The position numbers were made by a program, and so were the translations under genes. Of a stretch of 49,529 bases of DNA, positions 9,110 through 18,918 are shown piece after piece. Origin of the DNA: Ignavibacteriales bacterium (GTDB lineage: Bacteria > Bacteroidota > Ignavibacteria > T3Sed10-11). How positions within the stretch are numbered: position 1 is the first letter of the stretch; each line of letters begins with the position of its first letter. The DNA lies in assembly GCA_003567775.1 (NCBI GenBank), contig PWYR01000094.1, positions 1 through 49,529 on the forward strand, in the 5' to 3' direction. The notes beneath the pieces are model-generated. The model had not been told where the DNA came from. It saw nothing but the letters and a program-made list of their open reading frames with translations, and did not search any database.

Positions 9110-11494
9110 TTACTCACTCCTCAATGAATGTACCGGGTTAGCTAAAGATGCCTTTGCCGCAAGATATCCGACCGATACCATTGCAATGAAAAGCGCTCCC
9201 GCGGCTGCAAATATAAAAATGATGAAATTTATATCAATGCGATATGCGAAGTTTTCGAGCCAGCGGGAGAGCAGATAATACGCAACCGGCCATGCTATGA
9301 TATTTGCCAACAGCACCAGTTTTGAAAAATCTTTTGATAACTGGAAGACGATCGACCTCACCGGGGCGCCGAGAACTTTGCGGATGCCGATCTCTTTCGT
9401 CTGTCTTTCGATTGTGAAGGAAGCAAGAGCAAATAAACCAAGACAGGCGATGAAAATAGCAAGTCCCGTGAAGTACCATATGATTTTTCCGAGTCGTTGT
9501 TCCGAACTGTATAAATTATCAAACGATTCATCTACAAATGAATATTGAAACGGCCACTCGGGAGCGACTGCATTCCAGCTTTCTTCAAGAAATTCGATCG
9601 TCCCCGCGATATTTTCCGGGCGGATGCGAACCGGAATCCGGTAATACCAGTGCGGTCTCATCGAGAAGAGGAGCGGCTCAATACGACTGTGCAGCGACTG
9701 AAAATGAATATCGTTTACTACACCGATAACGGTTCCATCCAGCCAGTCGTATGAAGTCAGGAGCCGGGTACCGACGGGGTCATCCAATCCGAGTGTGCGG
9801 GCGGCTGACCGGCTTATGACGAATGACTCTTCTGCATCGGCACCGTATTCTCTCAAAAATATCCGTCCGTCAATGACATCTACACCCAATGTTTCAAAAT
9901 AGTCGTAATCGGTGGCAATCAGCTTGAGGAAAACAGACTCTTCCGGAGATGTACCTTCACGATGCACACGGATATTATTTCCGAGCAGCGTCGGAGGTAC
10001 GCTGCTTGCACCTGATGCCCGGACGACGCCGGAATGATGTTCTATTTCGTTTACAAATAGTTGATATCGTTCATACGCCCTTTGATCGACCTGATTGTTA
10101 ACTACAATTACATGCTCTTTGTCGAATCCCAAATTCTTATGACGCATATATTCAAGCTGTTGATATACGGTCAATGCGCCGATAATCAATGCGATTGAGA
10201 TACCGAATTGTGCAACCACAAGCACTTTTCTGAGTGAACCGCTCCTCCAGCTTCCGGTATGTGTTCCTTTCATAATGTCAACAGGTTGAAACGAAGAAAG
10301 AAAAAGCGCAGGGTAACTCCCGGCGATCAATCCCGCAAGCAGTGTAATAACAATGGCGCCGCCGAGAAATTGTAGATTCGAAGTATATTGAATGCTAATA
10401 TTTTTACCCGTGATTTCGTTGAAGGTAGGAAGCAATAACTCTACCAACACCACAGATATCATAAGCGCTATGATCGAGAGTAATATCGTTTCTCCGATAA
10501 ACTGTTTCACCAGGTGAAGTCGATTTGCGCCGATAACTTTTCGCAGGCCGATCTCTTTTGCCCGTATCGATGATCGGGCTGTGGAGAGGTTCATAAAGTT
10601 GATGCAGGCAATAAGAATAATGAAGAGTGCGATTGCCGAGAAACTATACACGTACGATATATCACTGTGCGATGCAATATCCCACCCGATATGCGACGAT
10701 CTGAGGTGTATATCGGTTATCGGTTGCAGGGTGAATTTGCTTCTCGTAATGTCCATACCCGGAACATGGCTCTCGGCAAATGCGGGAAGTTTTTCTTCTA
10801 ATGCAGCCGGTGAAACTCCCTCACGAAGCAGAATATACGTATAATAGTTCCTGTATGCCCACATCTCCAATCCCGGTGCTTGTCCATCGCTTCTGAGACT
10901 TTCAAACGATGCGAGAAAATCGATTTTCAAATGCGAATTCTGCGGGGTGTCTTTCATCACTCCCGTGATAACGAAATCGTGCTCATTGTTAAATGTCAGG
11001 ATCTTTCCGACAGGGTCCTCGCTGCCGAAATACTTCCGTGCTTTTGACACGGTGATGACAACGGTAAACGGATCGCGAAGTACCGTTTCGGGATTACCTT
11101 TTGTTAGAGGAAACGAAAACACCCGGAAGAAATCCGGATCTGCAAAAATGAAGTGACTCTCATCATATCGTGCATCATCGACCGAAAGGATGGTGTTATA
11201 GTAACGATGAATGCGAACGCTCGTTTCGATTTCGGGGAATTCCTGTTCCAGAGCCGGAGCGAGCAGCGCCGATGTTACCGCCGCCCCCGATTTGGTTGCC
11301 GCTGCCTCATAAACAACCCGGACGATGCGGTCTGCATTGGTATGAAATCGGTCGTAACTCAGTTCGTCCTGAACGTAGAGTAAAATCAGGAAACATGCAG
11401 TTAAACCGATGGTTAAACCGGCAATATTCACGAATGAGTAGCTTTTATGGCGTAGTAAATTACGCAATGCAATTGTAATATAGTTTTTAATCAT
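9110..11494 (-). CDS. MacB/FtsX-type ABC transporter permease (array copy 4)
   Basis: MIKNYITIALRNLLRHKSYSFVNIAGLTIGL...ANPVHSLRSE. Confidence 0.94.
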   Translation of the reverse strand: MIKNYITIALRNLLRHKSYSFVNIAGLTIGLTACFLILLYVQDELSYDRFHTNADRIVRVVYEAAATKSGAAVTSALLAPALEQEFPEIETSVRIHRYYNTILSVDDARYDESHFIFADPDFFRVFSFPLTKGNPETVLRDPFTVVITVSKARKYFGSEDPVGKILTFNNEHDFVITGVMKDTPQNSHLKIDFLASFESLRSDGQAPGLEMWAYRNYYTYILLREGVSPAALEEKLPAFAESHVPGMDITRSKFTLQPITDIHLRSSHIGWDIASHSDISYVYSFSAIALFIILIACINFMNLSTARSSIRAKEIGLRKVIGANRLHLVKQFIGETILLSIIALMISVVLVELLLPTFNEITGKNISIQYTSNLQFLGGAIVITLLAGLIAGSYPALFLSSFQPVDIMKGTHTGSWRSGSLRKVLVVAQFGISIALIIGALTVYQQLEYMRHKNLGFDKEHVIVVNNQVDQRAYERYQLFVNEIEHHSGVVRASGASSVPPTLLGNNIRVHREGTSPEESVFLKLIATDYDYFETLGVDVIDGRIFLREYGADAEESFVISRSAARTLGLDDPVGTRLLTSYDWLDGTVIGVVNDIHFQSLHSRIEPLLFSMRPHWYYRIPVRIRPENIAGTIEFLEESWNAVAPEWPFQYSFVDESFDNLYSSEQRLGKIIWYFTGLAIFIACLGLFALASFTIERQTKEIGIRKVLGAPVRSIVFQLSKDFSKLVLLANIIAWPVAYYLLSRWLENFAYRIDINFIIFIFAAAGALFIAMVSVGYLAAKASLANPVHSLRSE

Positions 11495-11502
11495 GTTTTT
11501 TG

Positions 11503-13911
11503 TTATTCATATCGTAATGAGTCTACCGGATTTGCAATCGCGGCTTTTATCGTTTGAAAACTTATCGTTATCGATGACAATAACAATACGATCACGATCG
11601 AGATAATAAATGCATCAAAGAGAATATTAATTCTATAGGCAAAACTCTCCAACCATTTTTGTATTACATAATATGTAATAGGTACGGCAATGATTCCGGA
11701 GACGATCAATATTTTGGTAAATTCAGTCCACAACAATTTTAATATTGTTCCCGTAGACGCTCCTAAAACTTTCCGGATGCTGATTTCCTTTGTACGTTGC
11801 TCGACGGTAAAGGTCGAAAGGCCCAGCAAACCAAGACAGGAGATAAAAATCACAAAGAAAGAAAATGAACCGATGATGGAAGCAGTTTGCACCTCGGCAT
11901 TATACAAGCGATCGAAGTCTTCATCGAGGAAGAAATATTCAAACGGGCTATAGGGAGCGAACGCATTCCATTTTGATTCTATAAAACGAATACTTTCGGA
12001 AATATTTTCTCCCCCGATTTTCACGGAAAAATAACGGTGCAATCGTGGATAGACCATGACGACAAGCGGTTCAATCCGTTGGTGTAATGAGGTGAAATGG
12101 AAATCGGATATAACGCCAATAACCTGTCCGGTTCTTGTTACGCCCCCGATTCCCGATACGGAAAATCGTTTTCCGAGTGCATTTTCAACCGGAATCCATC
12201 CGAACTCCCGCGCCGCCGATTCATTGAGAATAAACGCCTCATTTGCATCGGTCGCAAGCTCTTCCAAAAAGGGGCGTCCCGCCGCCATATCCATATCAAA
12301 TAAATTTATAAAATCAAAGTCTACGGAAAGCACCCTCATAAAACCGTCATAGTCAATTCCCTCCGGATGAACGGGGTGCCCGCGCTCGAGCCTTCCCGGT
12401 ATTTCTGATGACATAGAGACATTCTGTATGTGTATATGTCCAAGCAATTCATATTTGAAGGATTCGCTTTGTGCTCTAATATTTCCATCGCGTGTGGGGA
12501 TAATTACCACCTGCTCCTTTTCAAATCCGAGACCGGCGGTTCTCATGTATGTCAATTGCTGGAATATGGTAATTGTTGCGGCGATAAGTCCTATTGACAG
12601 GATAAATTGCATCGAAACAAGATACCTGCGAATTGAAAGCTGCAAGGTTTTTCCTCTTCCCAACTCCAGTTTGTTTTTCACTATATCGATTGTTTTGAAA
12701 GACGATAAAAATAAGGCGGGGTATATACCTGCTAATACTGCAACCCAGAGCATCAGGAATGCTAAAATACCAATAATATATATGCTTTCATAATATTGTA
12801 TTGCTATTGTTTTTCCGACGAGGTTTTCAAATGTCGGGCGGAATAGTTCTACAAAAGTTAATGCGATAATGAAAGCAATAAATGTCAGCACAAAAGTTTC
12901 TCCGAGGAACTGACGAATTAATTGACTCCGTTGTGCGCCGAGAACTTTTCGCAAGCCGACTTCTCTTGTTCTTTTAGTATAACGCGCGGTTGAAAGATTC
13001 ATGTAATTAATGCACGCAACAATCAATATACAGAGTGCTATTGCTATATAAAGATAGATGTATCGAATCATCCCCGATTCGGATAATTCGTTATTTAAAT
13101 TCGAAAAGAGATAGATAGTCGTGAGCGGCTGGAGATGGAAATCAATTATCGATGCATCGCTCCGAATCCAATCCGGAAGATGTACGTTGCGCTCAATAAA
13201 AATTTGCATTCGTTCTTCCACCGATTCTACTGTATATCCTTCACGAAGTAATACAAATGTGTAGAGATGCAAACTCATCCAATCGTCCGGGTGGTACGGC
13301 AGTGTTATATATGATAAAAGAAAATCGAATTGTATATGTGAATTGGGGGGAACGTTTTGAACTACCCCAGTAACAGTATATGTTCCCTGGTTGATATCAA
13401 TGGATCGATTCATTGGATCTTCATCGCCGAAATATTTACGTGCGATGTCTTCGGTTATCACAACCGAATACGGTTCAGTAAGTGCGGTTGCAGGATCACC
13501 TTTAACAAGAGGAAAATTAAAAATGTCAAAGACCATTGCATCGGCATACATTATGTGTTCTTCATAAAATCGTTTGTCTTCATATACCACGAGCAGTTCA
13601 GCGGGGAACCGTGTCGGTCGAATACGAACGAAATCCTCGATCTCCACAAAATTGTCCGACAAAACCGGACCTACCGGTGGTGATGTAATTGCATTCTTAT
13701 TTACATCTCCCCGGAATTCAGCTTCAACCGTTATTCTATATATCCGGTCCGAATTTTCGTGAAATCGATCATAACTTACTGCATCAAGTATCAACAGTAC
13801 GATGAAGATGCATGCGGCGATGCCGATGGCAAAACCGAGTATTGTTACCAGCGAAAAGATTTTATTTCGAAGGAGCGTTCTCAGCGCAATTTTAATGTAG
13901 TTGATTAACAT
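11503..13911 (-). CDS. MacB/FtsX-type ABC transporter permease (array copy 5)
   Basis: MLINYIKIALRTLLRNKIFSLVTILGFAIGI...ANPVDSLRYE. Confidence 0.94.
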   Translation of the reverse strand: MLINYIKIALRTLLRNKIFSLVTILGFAIGIAACIFIVLLILDAVSYDRFHENSDRIYRITVEAEFRGDVNKNAITSPPVGPVLSDNFVEIEDFVRIRPTRFPAELLVVYEDKRFYEEHIMYADAMVFDIFNFPLVKGDPATALTEPYSVVITEDIARKYFGDEDPMNRSIDINQGTYTVTGVVQNVPPNSHIQFDFLLSYITLPYHPDDWMSLHLYTFVLLREGYTVESVEERMQIFIERNVHLPDWIRSDASIIDFHLQPLTTIYLFSNLNNELSESGMIRYIYLYIAIALCILIVACINYMNLSTARYTKRTREVGLRKVLGAQRSQLIRQFLGETFVLTFIAFIIALTFVELFRPTFENLVGKTIAIQYYESIYIIGILAFLMLWVAVLAGIYPALFLSSFKTIDIVKNKLELGRGKTLQLSIRRYLVSMQFILSIGLIAATITIFQQLTYMRTAGLGFEKEQVVIIPTRDGNIRAQSESFKYELLGHIHIQNVSMSSEIPGRLERGHPVHPEGIDYDGFMRVLSVDFDFINLFDMDMAAGRPFLEELATDANEAFILNESAAREFGWIPVENALGKRFSVSGIGGVTRTGQVIGVISDFHFTSLHQRIEPLVVMVYPRLHRYFSVKIGGENISESIRFIESKWNAFAPYSPFEYFFLDEDFDRLYNAEVQTASIIGSFSFFVIFISCLGLLGLSTFTVEQRTKEISIRKVLGASTGTILKLLWTEFTKILIVSGIIAVPITYYVIQKWLESFAYRINILFDAFIISIVIVLLLSSITISFQTIKAAIANPVDSLRYE

Positions 13912-14015
13912 AGTTTTAATTCCATATTTTTTTCTTCAAAACACATAGCGAACCGAGAAGCCACGCTATGCTATTCATAACTCAATGTCTCGATCCCGCA
14001 GTTTCGGGATCTTGT

Positions 14016-16358
14016 TCATTCATACCTAAGGGACTCGACAGGATTTGCCAGTGCCGCCTTTACCGTTTGATATCCTACGGTCAAAACAGCGATAATGAAC
14101 GCAATTACTGCCGAGGTAACGAACACCCACAACTGCAAGTCAATACGATAGGCAAAACTTTCCAGCCATCTGCTCATCCCAAAGTATGCAACCGGCCAGG
14201 CGATTATGTTGGCAATGATCACCCAGCGAGTAAATTCTTTTGTAAGAAGCAATACAATCTGTGATACCGACGAGCCGAGCACTTTTCGTACACCGATCTC
14301 TTTGGTTTTTTGTTGTGTCATGTATGAAGCAAGTCCGAACAAACCGAGACACGCGATAAACAATGCCAGCACGGCAAATGATAAGAATAAATTCCCGAAC
14401 CGCTCTTCCGACTGATAAAGCCGTTCGATAGAAGCATCAAGAAAATGATATTCAAACGGATACTCCGGAGAGAAGCGATTCCAGGTATCGTGCATAAATA
14501 CAAGTGTTTCACCAAGATCCCTGTCTGAAACGTGTATCAATGCTCGTGATAATGTGTTTTCTCTCCAGGTTAACACAAGCGGTCCTATCGGTGAATGAAG
14601 CGACTGAAAATGAAAATCTCTCATTATGCCAATAATTCTGATTGTACCGTACGGTTCAATATACAACTCTCTTCCAACAGGGTCATCAAAACCGAAATAC
14701 GATACAGCGGTTTCGTTGAGAATATATGTATCTTGTCTGTCCGATTCTCTGTCCCACGAGAAGTTTCTTCCTTGAATTAATTCCAACCCAAGGATTTCCA
14801 TATAGTCCGGATCAACCGGAAGAAATGTAAACTGTTTTAACTCCTCGTCAATCATCCAGGATTCCTGCCATCCGAGATAGCCGGGAATTGCGTTGCCTCG
14901 TGATGCATCGAGTACTCCCGGATGCGAAAGCAACTCTTGTTCAAATGCATCCCATTGTCGCTGAATATCTGAATTGAGCCGCATATGTACGATACGCTCC
15001 CGGTTGAAGCCCATGTCCATTGTTTTCATATATTCAAGTTGAGTATAGATGACAATTGTACCGGCGATCAGAATGATCGATATGGAAAACTGGAACACAA
15101 TAAGTGCTTTTCGGAGTCGTGCAGCATTTTTTCCTTTTGTTACTTCACCTTTAATGACCGATGCAGGATCATATGATGTGAGATAGAAAGCAGGATATAA
15201 TCCTGCAAGAATTCCGACAAGAAAAATTCCCGTTAATAAACCGAGCAGTAGTACAGGGTCTTGGAAATAATTAACATCGATATTAGTTGCCAACAGATAA
15301 TTAAATCGAGGCAGAATTAATTCTATAATAGCTATGGCTACGATGAGTGCGAAGAAACTGATCAAAACGGATTCGCTCAGGAACTGGGTGATGAGTTGTC
15401 TGCGATGCCCGCCGATTGTTTTACGGATGCCGATCTCTTTTGCCCGTACCGTTCCTTTTGCAGTGGTAAGATTGATGAAATTTATACCGGCAATAATAAG
15501 TATAAAAACCGCGATAGCAATGAACAGATGCACCAAATTCTTGTTGCCGCGCAGACTGCCGCTCGTATACACAGCATCGTCGGCGAAGTAGATTCCGGTG
15601 AGTGGACGTAAATGGAACTCGGGTACTTGATTAAACGAAGCGAATGATTCCTTATAAAATTTATTGATCTTTGATTCCAATGCAACTATGTCCGCCCCCG
15701 GTTGTGTGAGCACGAAGGTTTGAAAATTCCAATTCCCCCGGCTTTCCATGAAATCGGGATTACCAGTCATCCGGATCAGAAGTTCGAACGGTACAACTGC
15801 ATCGATGCGAAGATGCGAGTGTGCAACATCTTTCATAATAGCGGTGACCGTCATATCCCATTGATTGAACAAATGGAGCGTTTTTCCGACCGGATTGGCG
15901 GTATCGAAAAATCTTTTCGCGGTCGATTCGGTTAGTACAATTGAAAACGGATCGTTTAGAGCGGTCTCGGGGTCACCGTGAATGAGCGGATAGGTAAATA
16001 CATCAAACAGGGACGGGTCCGCAAGGATAAGATGATCAAGGTGGAATCTGTTGTCGTCGATTTTAACGACGGGATTGTGAAAGCGGGCGTCGATACGAAC
16101 GACGTTTTCAACTTCCGGAAAATTTAACCGAATGTCGGTTCCGTATGCAGGACCGAGCATGCCCCATTCACCCGATTCAAGACGATAGATACGATCTTTT
16201 TTATCGTGGAATTGATCATAGCTGTATTCATGCTGCACGAACAACATAATCAGCGTGAATAATGCAACCCCTATTGCCAATCCGAATATATTTATAAACG
16301 AGAATCCTTTATTTCGAAGGATGTTTCGTAGTGCGGTTTTTATGTAATTGGCTAACAT
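14016..16358 (-). CDS. MacB/FtsX-type ABC transporter permease (array copy 6)
   Basis: MLANYIKTALRNILRNKGFSFINIFGLAIGV...ANPVESLRYE. Confidence 0.94.
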   Translation of the reverse strand: MLANYIKTALRNILRNKGFSFINIFGLAIGVALFTLIMLFVQHEYSYDQFHDKKDRIYRLESGEWGMLGPAYGTDIRLNFPEVENVVRIDARFHNPVVKIDDNRFHLDHLILADPSLFDVFTYPLIHGDPETALNDPFSIVLTESTAKRFFDTANPVGKTLHLFNQWDMTVTAIMKDVAHSHLRIDAVVPFELLIRMTGNPDFMESRGNWNFQTFVLTQPGADIVALESKINKFYKESFASFNQVPEFHLRPLTGIYFADDAVYTSGSLRGNKNLVHLFIAIAVFILIIAGINFINLTTAKGTVRAKEIGIRKTIGGHRRQLITQFLSESVLISFFALIVAIAIIELILPRFNYLLATNIDVNYFQDPVLLLGLLTGIFLVGILAGLYPAFYLTSYDPASVIKGEVTKGKNAARLRKALIVFQFSISIILIAGTIVIYTQLEYMKTMDMGFNRERIVHMRLNSDIQRQWDAFEQELLSHPGVLDASRGNAIPGYLGWQESWMIDEELKQFTFLPVDPDYMEILGLELIQGRNFSWDRESDRQDTYILNETAVSYFGFDDPVGRELYIEPYGTIRIIGIMRDFHFQSLHSPIGPLVLTWRENTLSRALIHVSDRDLGETLVFMHDTWNRFSPEYPFEYHFLDASIERLYQSEERFGNLFLSFAVLALFIACLGLFGLASYMTQQKTKEIGVRKVLGSSVSQIVLLLTKEFTRWVIIANIIAWPVAYFGMSRWLESFAYRIDLQLWVFVTSAVIAFIIAVLTVGYQTVKAALANPVESLRYE

Positions 16359-16376
16359 CGTGTTGTCCTTTTAACG

Positions 16377-16450
16377 CTTGGTGCAGGGCGCAAAGTGCAT
16401 AGCGCAGACCGTTTTTCTCCCGAACGCTTTGCGCTATGCTCTATGCACAT
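16377..16450. repeat. CGCATAGAGCAAAGCGCATAG-type imperfect palindrome
   Basis: cttggtgcagggcgcaaagtgcatagcgc ... cgctttgcgctatgctctatgcac. Confidence 0.7.
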
Positions 16451-16498
16451 TGCTATTCATATCTCAACGATTCAACCCCGCTCAAGGCGGGATCTCGT

Positions 16499-18889
16499 TC
16501 ATTCATATCTAAGAGACTCGACCGGATTTGCCAGCGCTGCCCGTACCGATTGATAACTCACGGTGAACAACGCAATAATAAACGCAATTGCTGCCGTAAA
16601 CAGAAACACATCCAAACCAATCTCAATACGATAAGCGTAATTTTGTAACCAGCGGTTCATTACGTAATATGCAGCCGGCAATGCTATCATATTGGCGACG
16701 AGTACCCATTTTGTGAATTCTTTTGAAAGTAACAATACAATTTTTGATACACTTGCACCGAGTACTTTGCGTACGCCGATTTCTTTTGTCCGTTGTTGCG
16801 TGGAATATGAAGCAAGACCGAACAAACCGAGACAGGCAATGAATATCGCAAGTATTGAAAAATAGAGTACAATTTGTCCGAATCGTTGTTCCGAACGATA
16901 CACCCGATCGATATCTTCGTCTAAAAAACGATATTCAAACGGCCAGTCTGCTATGTGAGCGTGCCATATTCCCCGGATGTCCTGGACGGTTTGCTGCATA
17001 TTCTCGGGCCGGATTTTTAATAATAGTTGCGAGTACCATTGGGGCCAGATGTGCAGAAAGACCGGCATAATCTGAGAATGAAGCGATTCGTAGTTGAAAT
17101 CCTTCACCACACCGACGGCTGTTCCGTCTTTCATACCTTGAAACAAATCGAACCGGGCGCCGATCGGATCTTCGAGTCCGAAATGTCTGACGGCGGCTTC
17201 GTTAAAGAGAATGGCTTCATGTTCGTCGCGTGCGTGTTCGATAGACAGGTTACGGCCTTTTACTATCTCGATACCCATCAGATCGATAAAATCGTAATCG
17301 ATTGCCATGACATTTATTAATTCGAATCGTTCGGACGGTTCGCTTATGGGACTTATCCTCCACGAATTTAATTGTTCCGACGGGACGTTCGAAGCAGCCG
17401 CAGTTTGCAGCACCGACGCATCGCTGAGGAAGGCATCTTTTAATACATCTACCTGCCGGCGAGCCTCCGGATTATTGAGTTCTACTATCAGAATTTGATC
17501 TTTATCGAAGCCGAGATCTTTTGTTCGCATGTATGTCAATTGATTATAGATGATGATCGTGCTCGCGATCAGTCCGATCGAGATTGCAAATTGTAAGGTA
17601 ACAATACCCTTCCGCAGGGCGGCATGATTGCGTACATTACCGGCGGATGATTTACCGGATAAGACGTCAACGGGCTTGTACGATGAAAGAAATAGCGCCG
17701 GATATATCCCGGCGCCGAATCCGACGAACAAAATTATTCCGAGCAATCCTGTCGCTGCAATTCCGTTTGCGAATGACCTGAGAGACATTGCTTTCCCCGT
17801 GAAATCGTTAAACCACGGGAGTGTTAACTCGATAAAAAGTAAACCGATTATGAGCGCGGCAACGGTAACGACAATTGATTCACCGATAAATTGCCGTATT
17901 AACTGCGGGCGATTGGCGCCGATTGTTTTTCGTATCCCGACTTCTTTGCTTCTGCTTACCGAGCGTGCGGTCGTAAGGTTGATGAAATTAAAACAAGCTA
18001 TTACAAGAATAAATAGTGCAATGATAACAAATATGTAAATATATGCAATGTTGCTGTTTTGCTGCAGTTCAAGATCGAAATGAGAACGAAGATGGATATC
18101 GGTTATAGGTTGCAGATGGAATTGCAAGTTTACCGTGCGTGCTCCTTCGGGCATATGTTCATTCATAAATGACGCCAGTTGTTGTTCAGGAGTTGAGGAA
18201 TCGGTGCCGGGAGAGAGCAATACATAGGTGTAGAGCCAGATGTTACCCCAATGCTGAAACCACACGGGTGAAAGCAGCGCTTTTGTGCTTTCCATGGATG
18301 CGATCAAATCGAAGTGAAAGTGAGATTGTTGCGGGAAGCCGGTTACGACTCCGGTTACAATAAAAGGATGCTGATAATCGTATAAGAGAGATTTTCCTAT
18401 CGGGTTTTCATTGCCGAAATATCGCTGTGCGGTCTCTTCGGTGATGACAACGGAGAACGGCTCGTTCAGCGCCGTCGCCGGATCGCCGTGAACAAATCGA
18501 ATTGTGAACACATCGAAAATGGCGGGATCGGCAACAAAAAAGTTCGTTTCGATAAAATCATTATCATTATATCTGATCCGGGCCTCGAACCTTGCTATCC
18601 TGACCGATTTTTCGATCTCAGGAAAATTTGCCGTGAGTATATCCGATAAAAGCCAGTTTGTTCGCGCTACTTCCCGCACTTCACCGCCGCTTGCCTCATG
18701 TGTGCGAAATACGCGGTAGATACGATCGGAATTTTCGTGAAAGCGATCGTAGGCAAATTCGTCTTTTACATACATGAATATCAGCAGGCAGCAGGCAATT
18801 CCAACTGCAAGCCCGATAATGTTAATTGCAGAATATCCTTTTTGTCGGATAATGGTACGTACTGCTATCTTAATATAGTTCGCGATCAT
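16499..18889 (-). CDS. MacB/FtsX-type ABC transporter permease (array copy 7)
   Basis: MIANYIKIAVRTIIRQKGYSAINIIGLAVGI...ANPVESLRYE; start set at MIANYIK by alignment with the other copies. Confidence 0.93.
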   Translation of the reverse strand: MIANYIKIAVRTIIRQKGYSAINIIGLAVGIACCLLIFMYVKDEFAYDRFHENSDRIYRVFRTHEASGGEVREVARTNWLLSDILTANFPEIEKSVRIARFEARIRYNDNDFIETNFFVADPAIFDVFTIRFVHGDPATALNEPFSVVITEETAQRYFGNENPIGKSLLYDYQHPFIVTGVVTGFPQQSHFHFDLIASMESTKALLSPVWFQHWGNIWLYTYVLLSPGTDSSTPEQQLASFMNEHMPEGARTVNLQFHLQPITDIHLRSHFDLELQQNSNIAYIYIFVIIALFILVIACFNFINLTTARSVSRSKEVGIRKTIGANRPQLIRQFIGESIVVTVAALIIGLLFIELTLPWFNDFTGKAMSLRSFANGIAATGLLGIILFVGFGAGIYPALFLSSYKPVDVLSGKSSAGNVRNHAALRKGIVTLQFAISIGLIASTIIIYNQLTYMRTKDLGFDKDQILIVELNNPEARRQVDVLKDAFLSDASVLQTAAASNVPSEQLNSWRISPISEPSERFELINVMAIDYDFIDLMGIEIVKGRNLSIEHARDEHEAILFNEAAVRHFGLEDPIGARFDLFQGMKDGTAVGVVKDFNYESLHSQIMPVFLHIWPQWYSQLLLKIRPENMQQTVQDIRGIWHAHIADWPFEYRFLDEDIDRVYRSEQRFGQIVLYFSILAIFIACLGLFGLASYSTQQRTKEIGVRKVLGASVSKIVLLLSKEFTKWVLVANMIALPAAYYVMNRWLQNYAYRIEIGLDVFLFTAAIAFIIALFTVSYQSVRAALANPVESLRYE

Positions 18890-18918
18890 AATGTTTATAT
18901 ATAGGTTGATTTTGTTGA

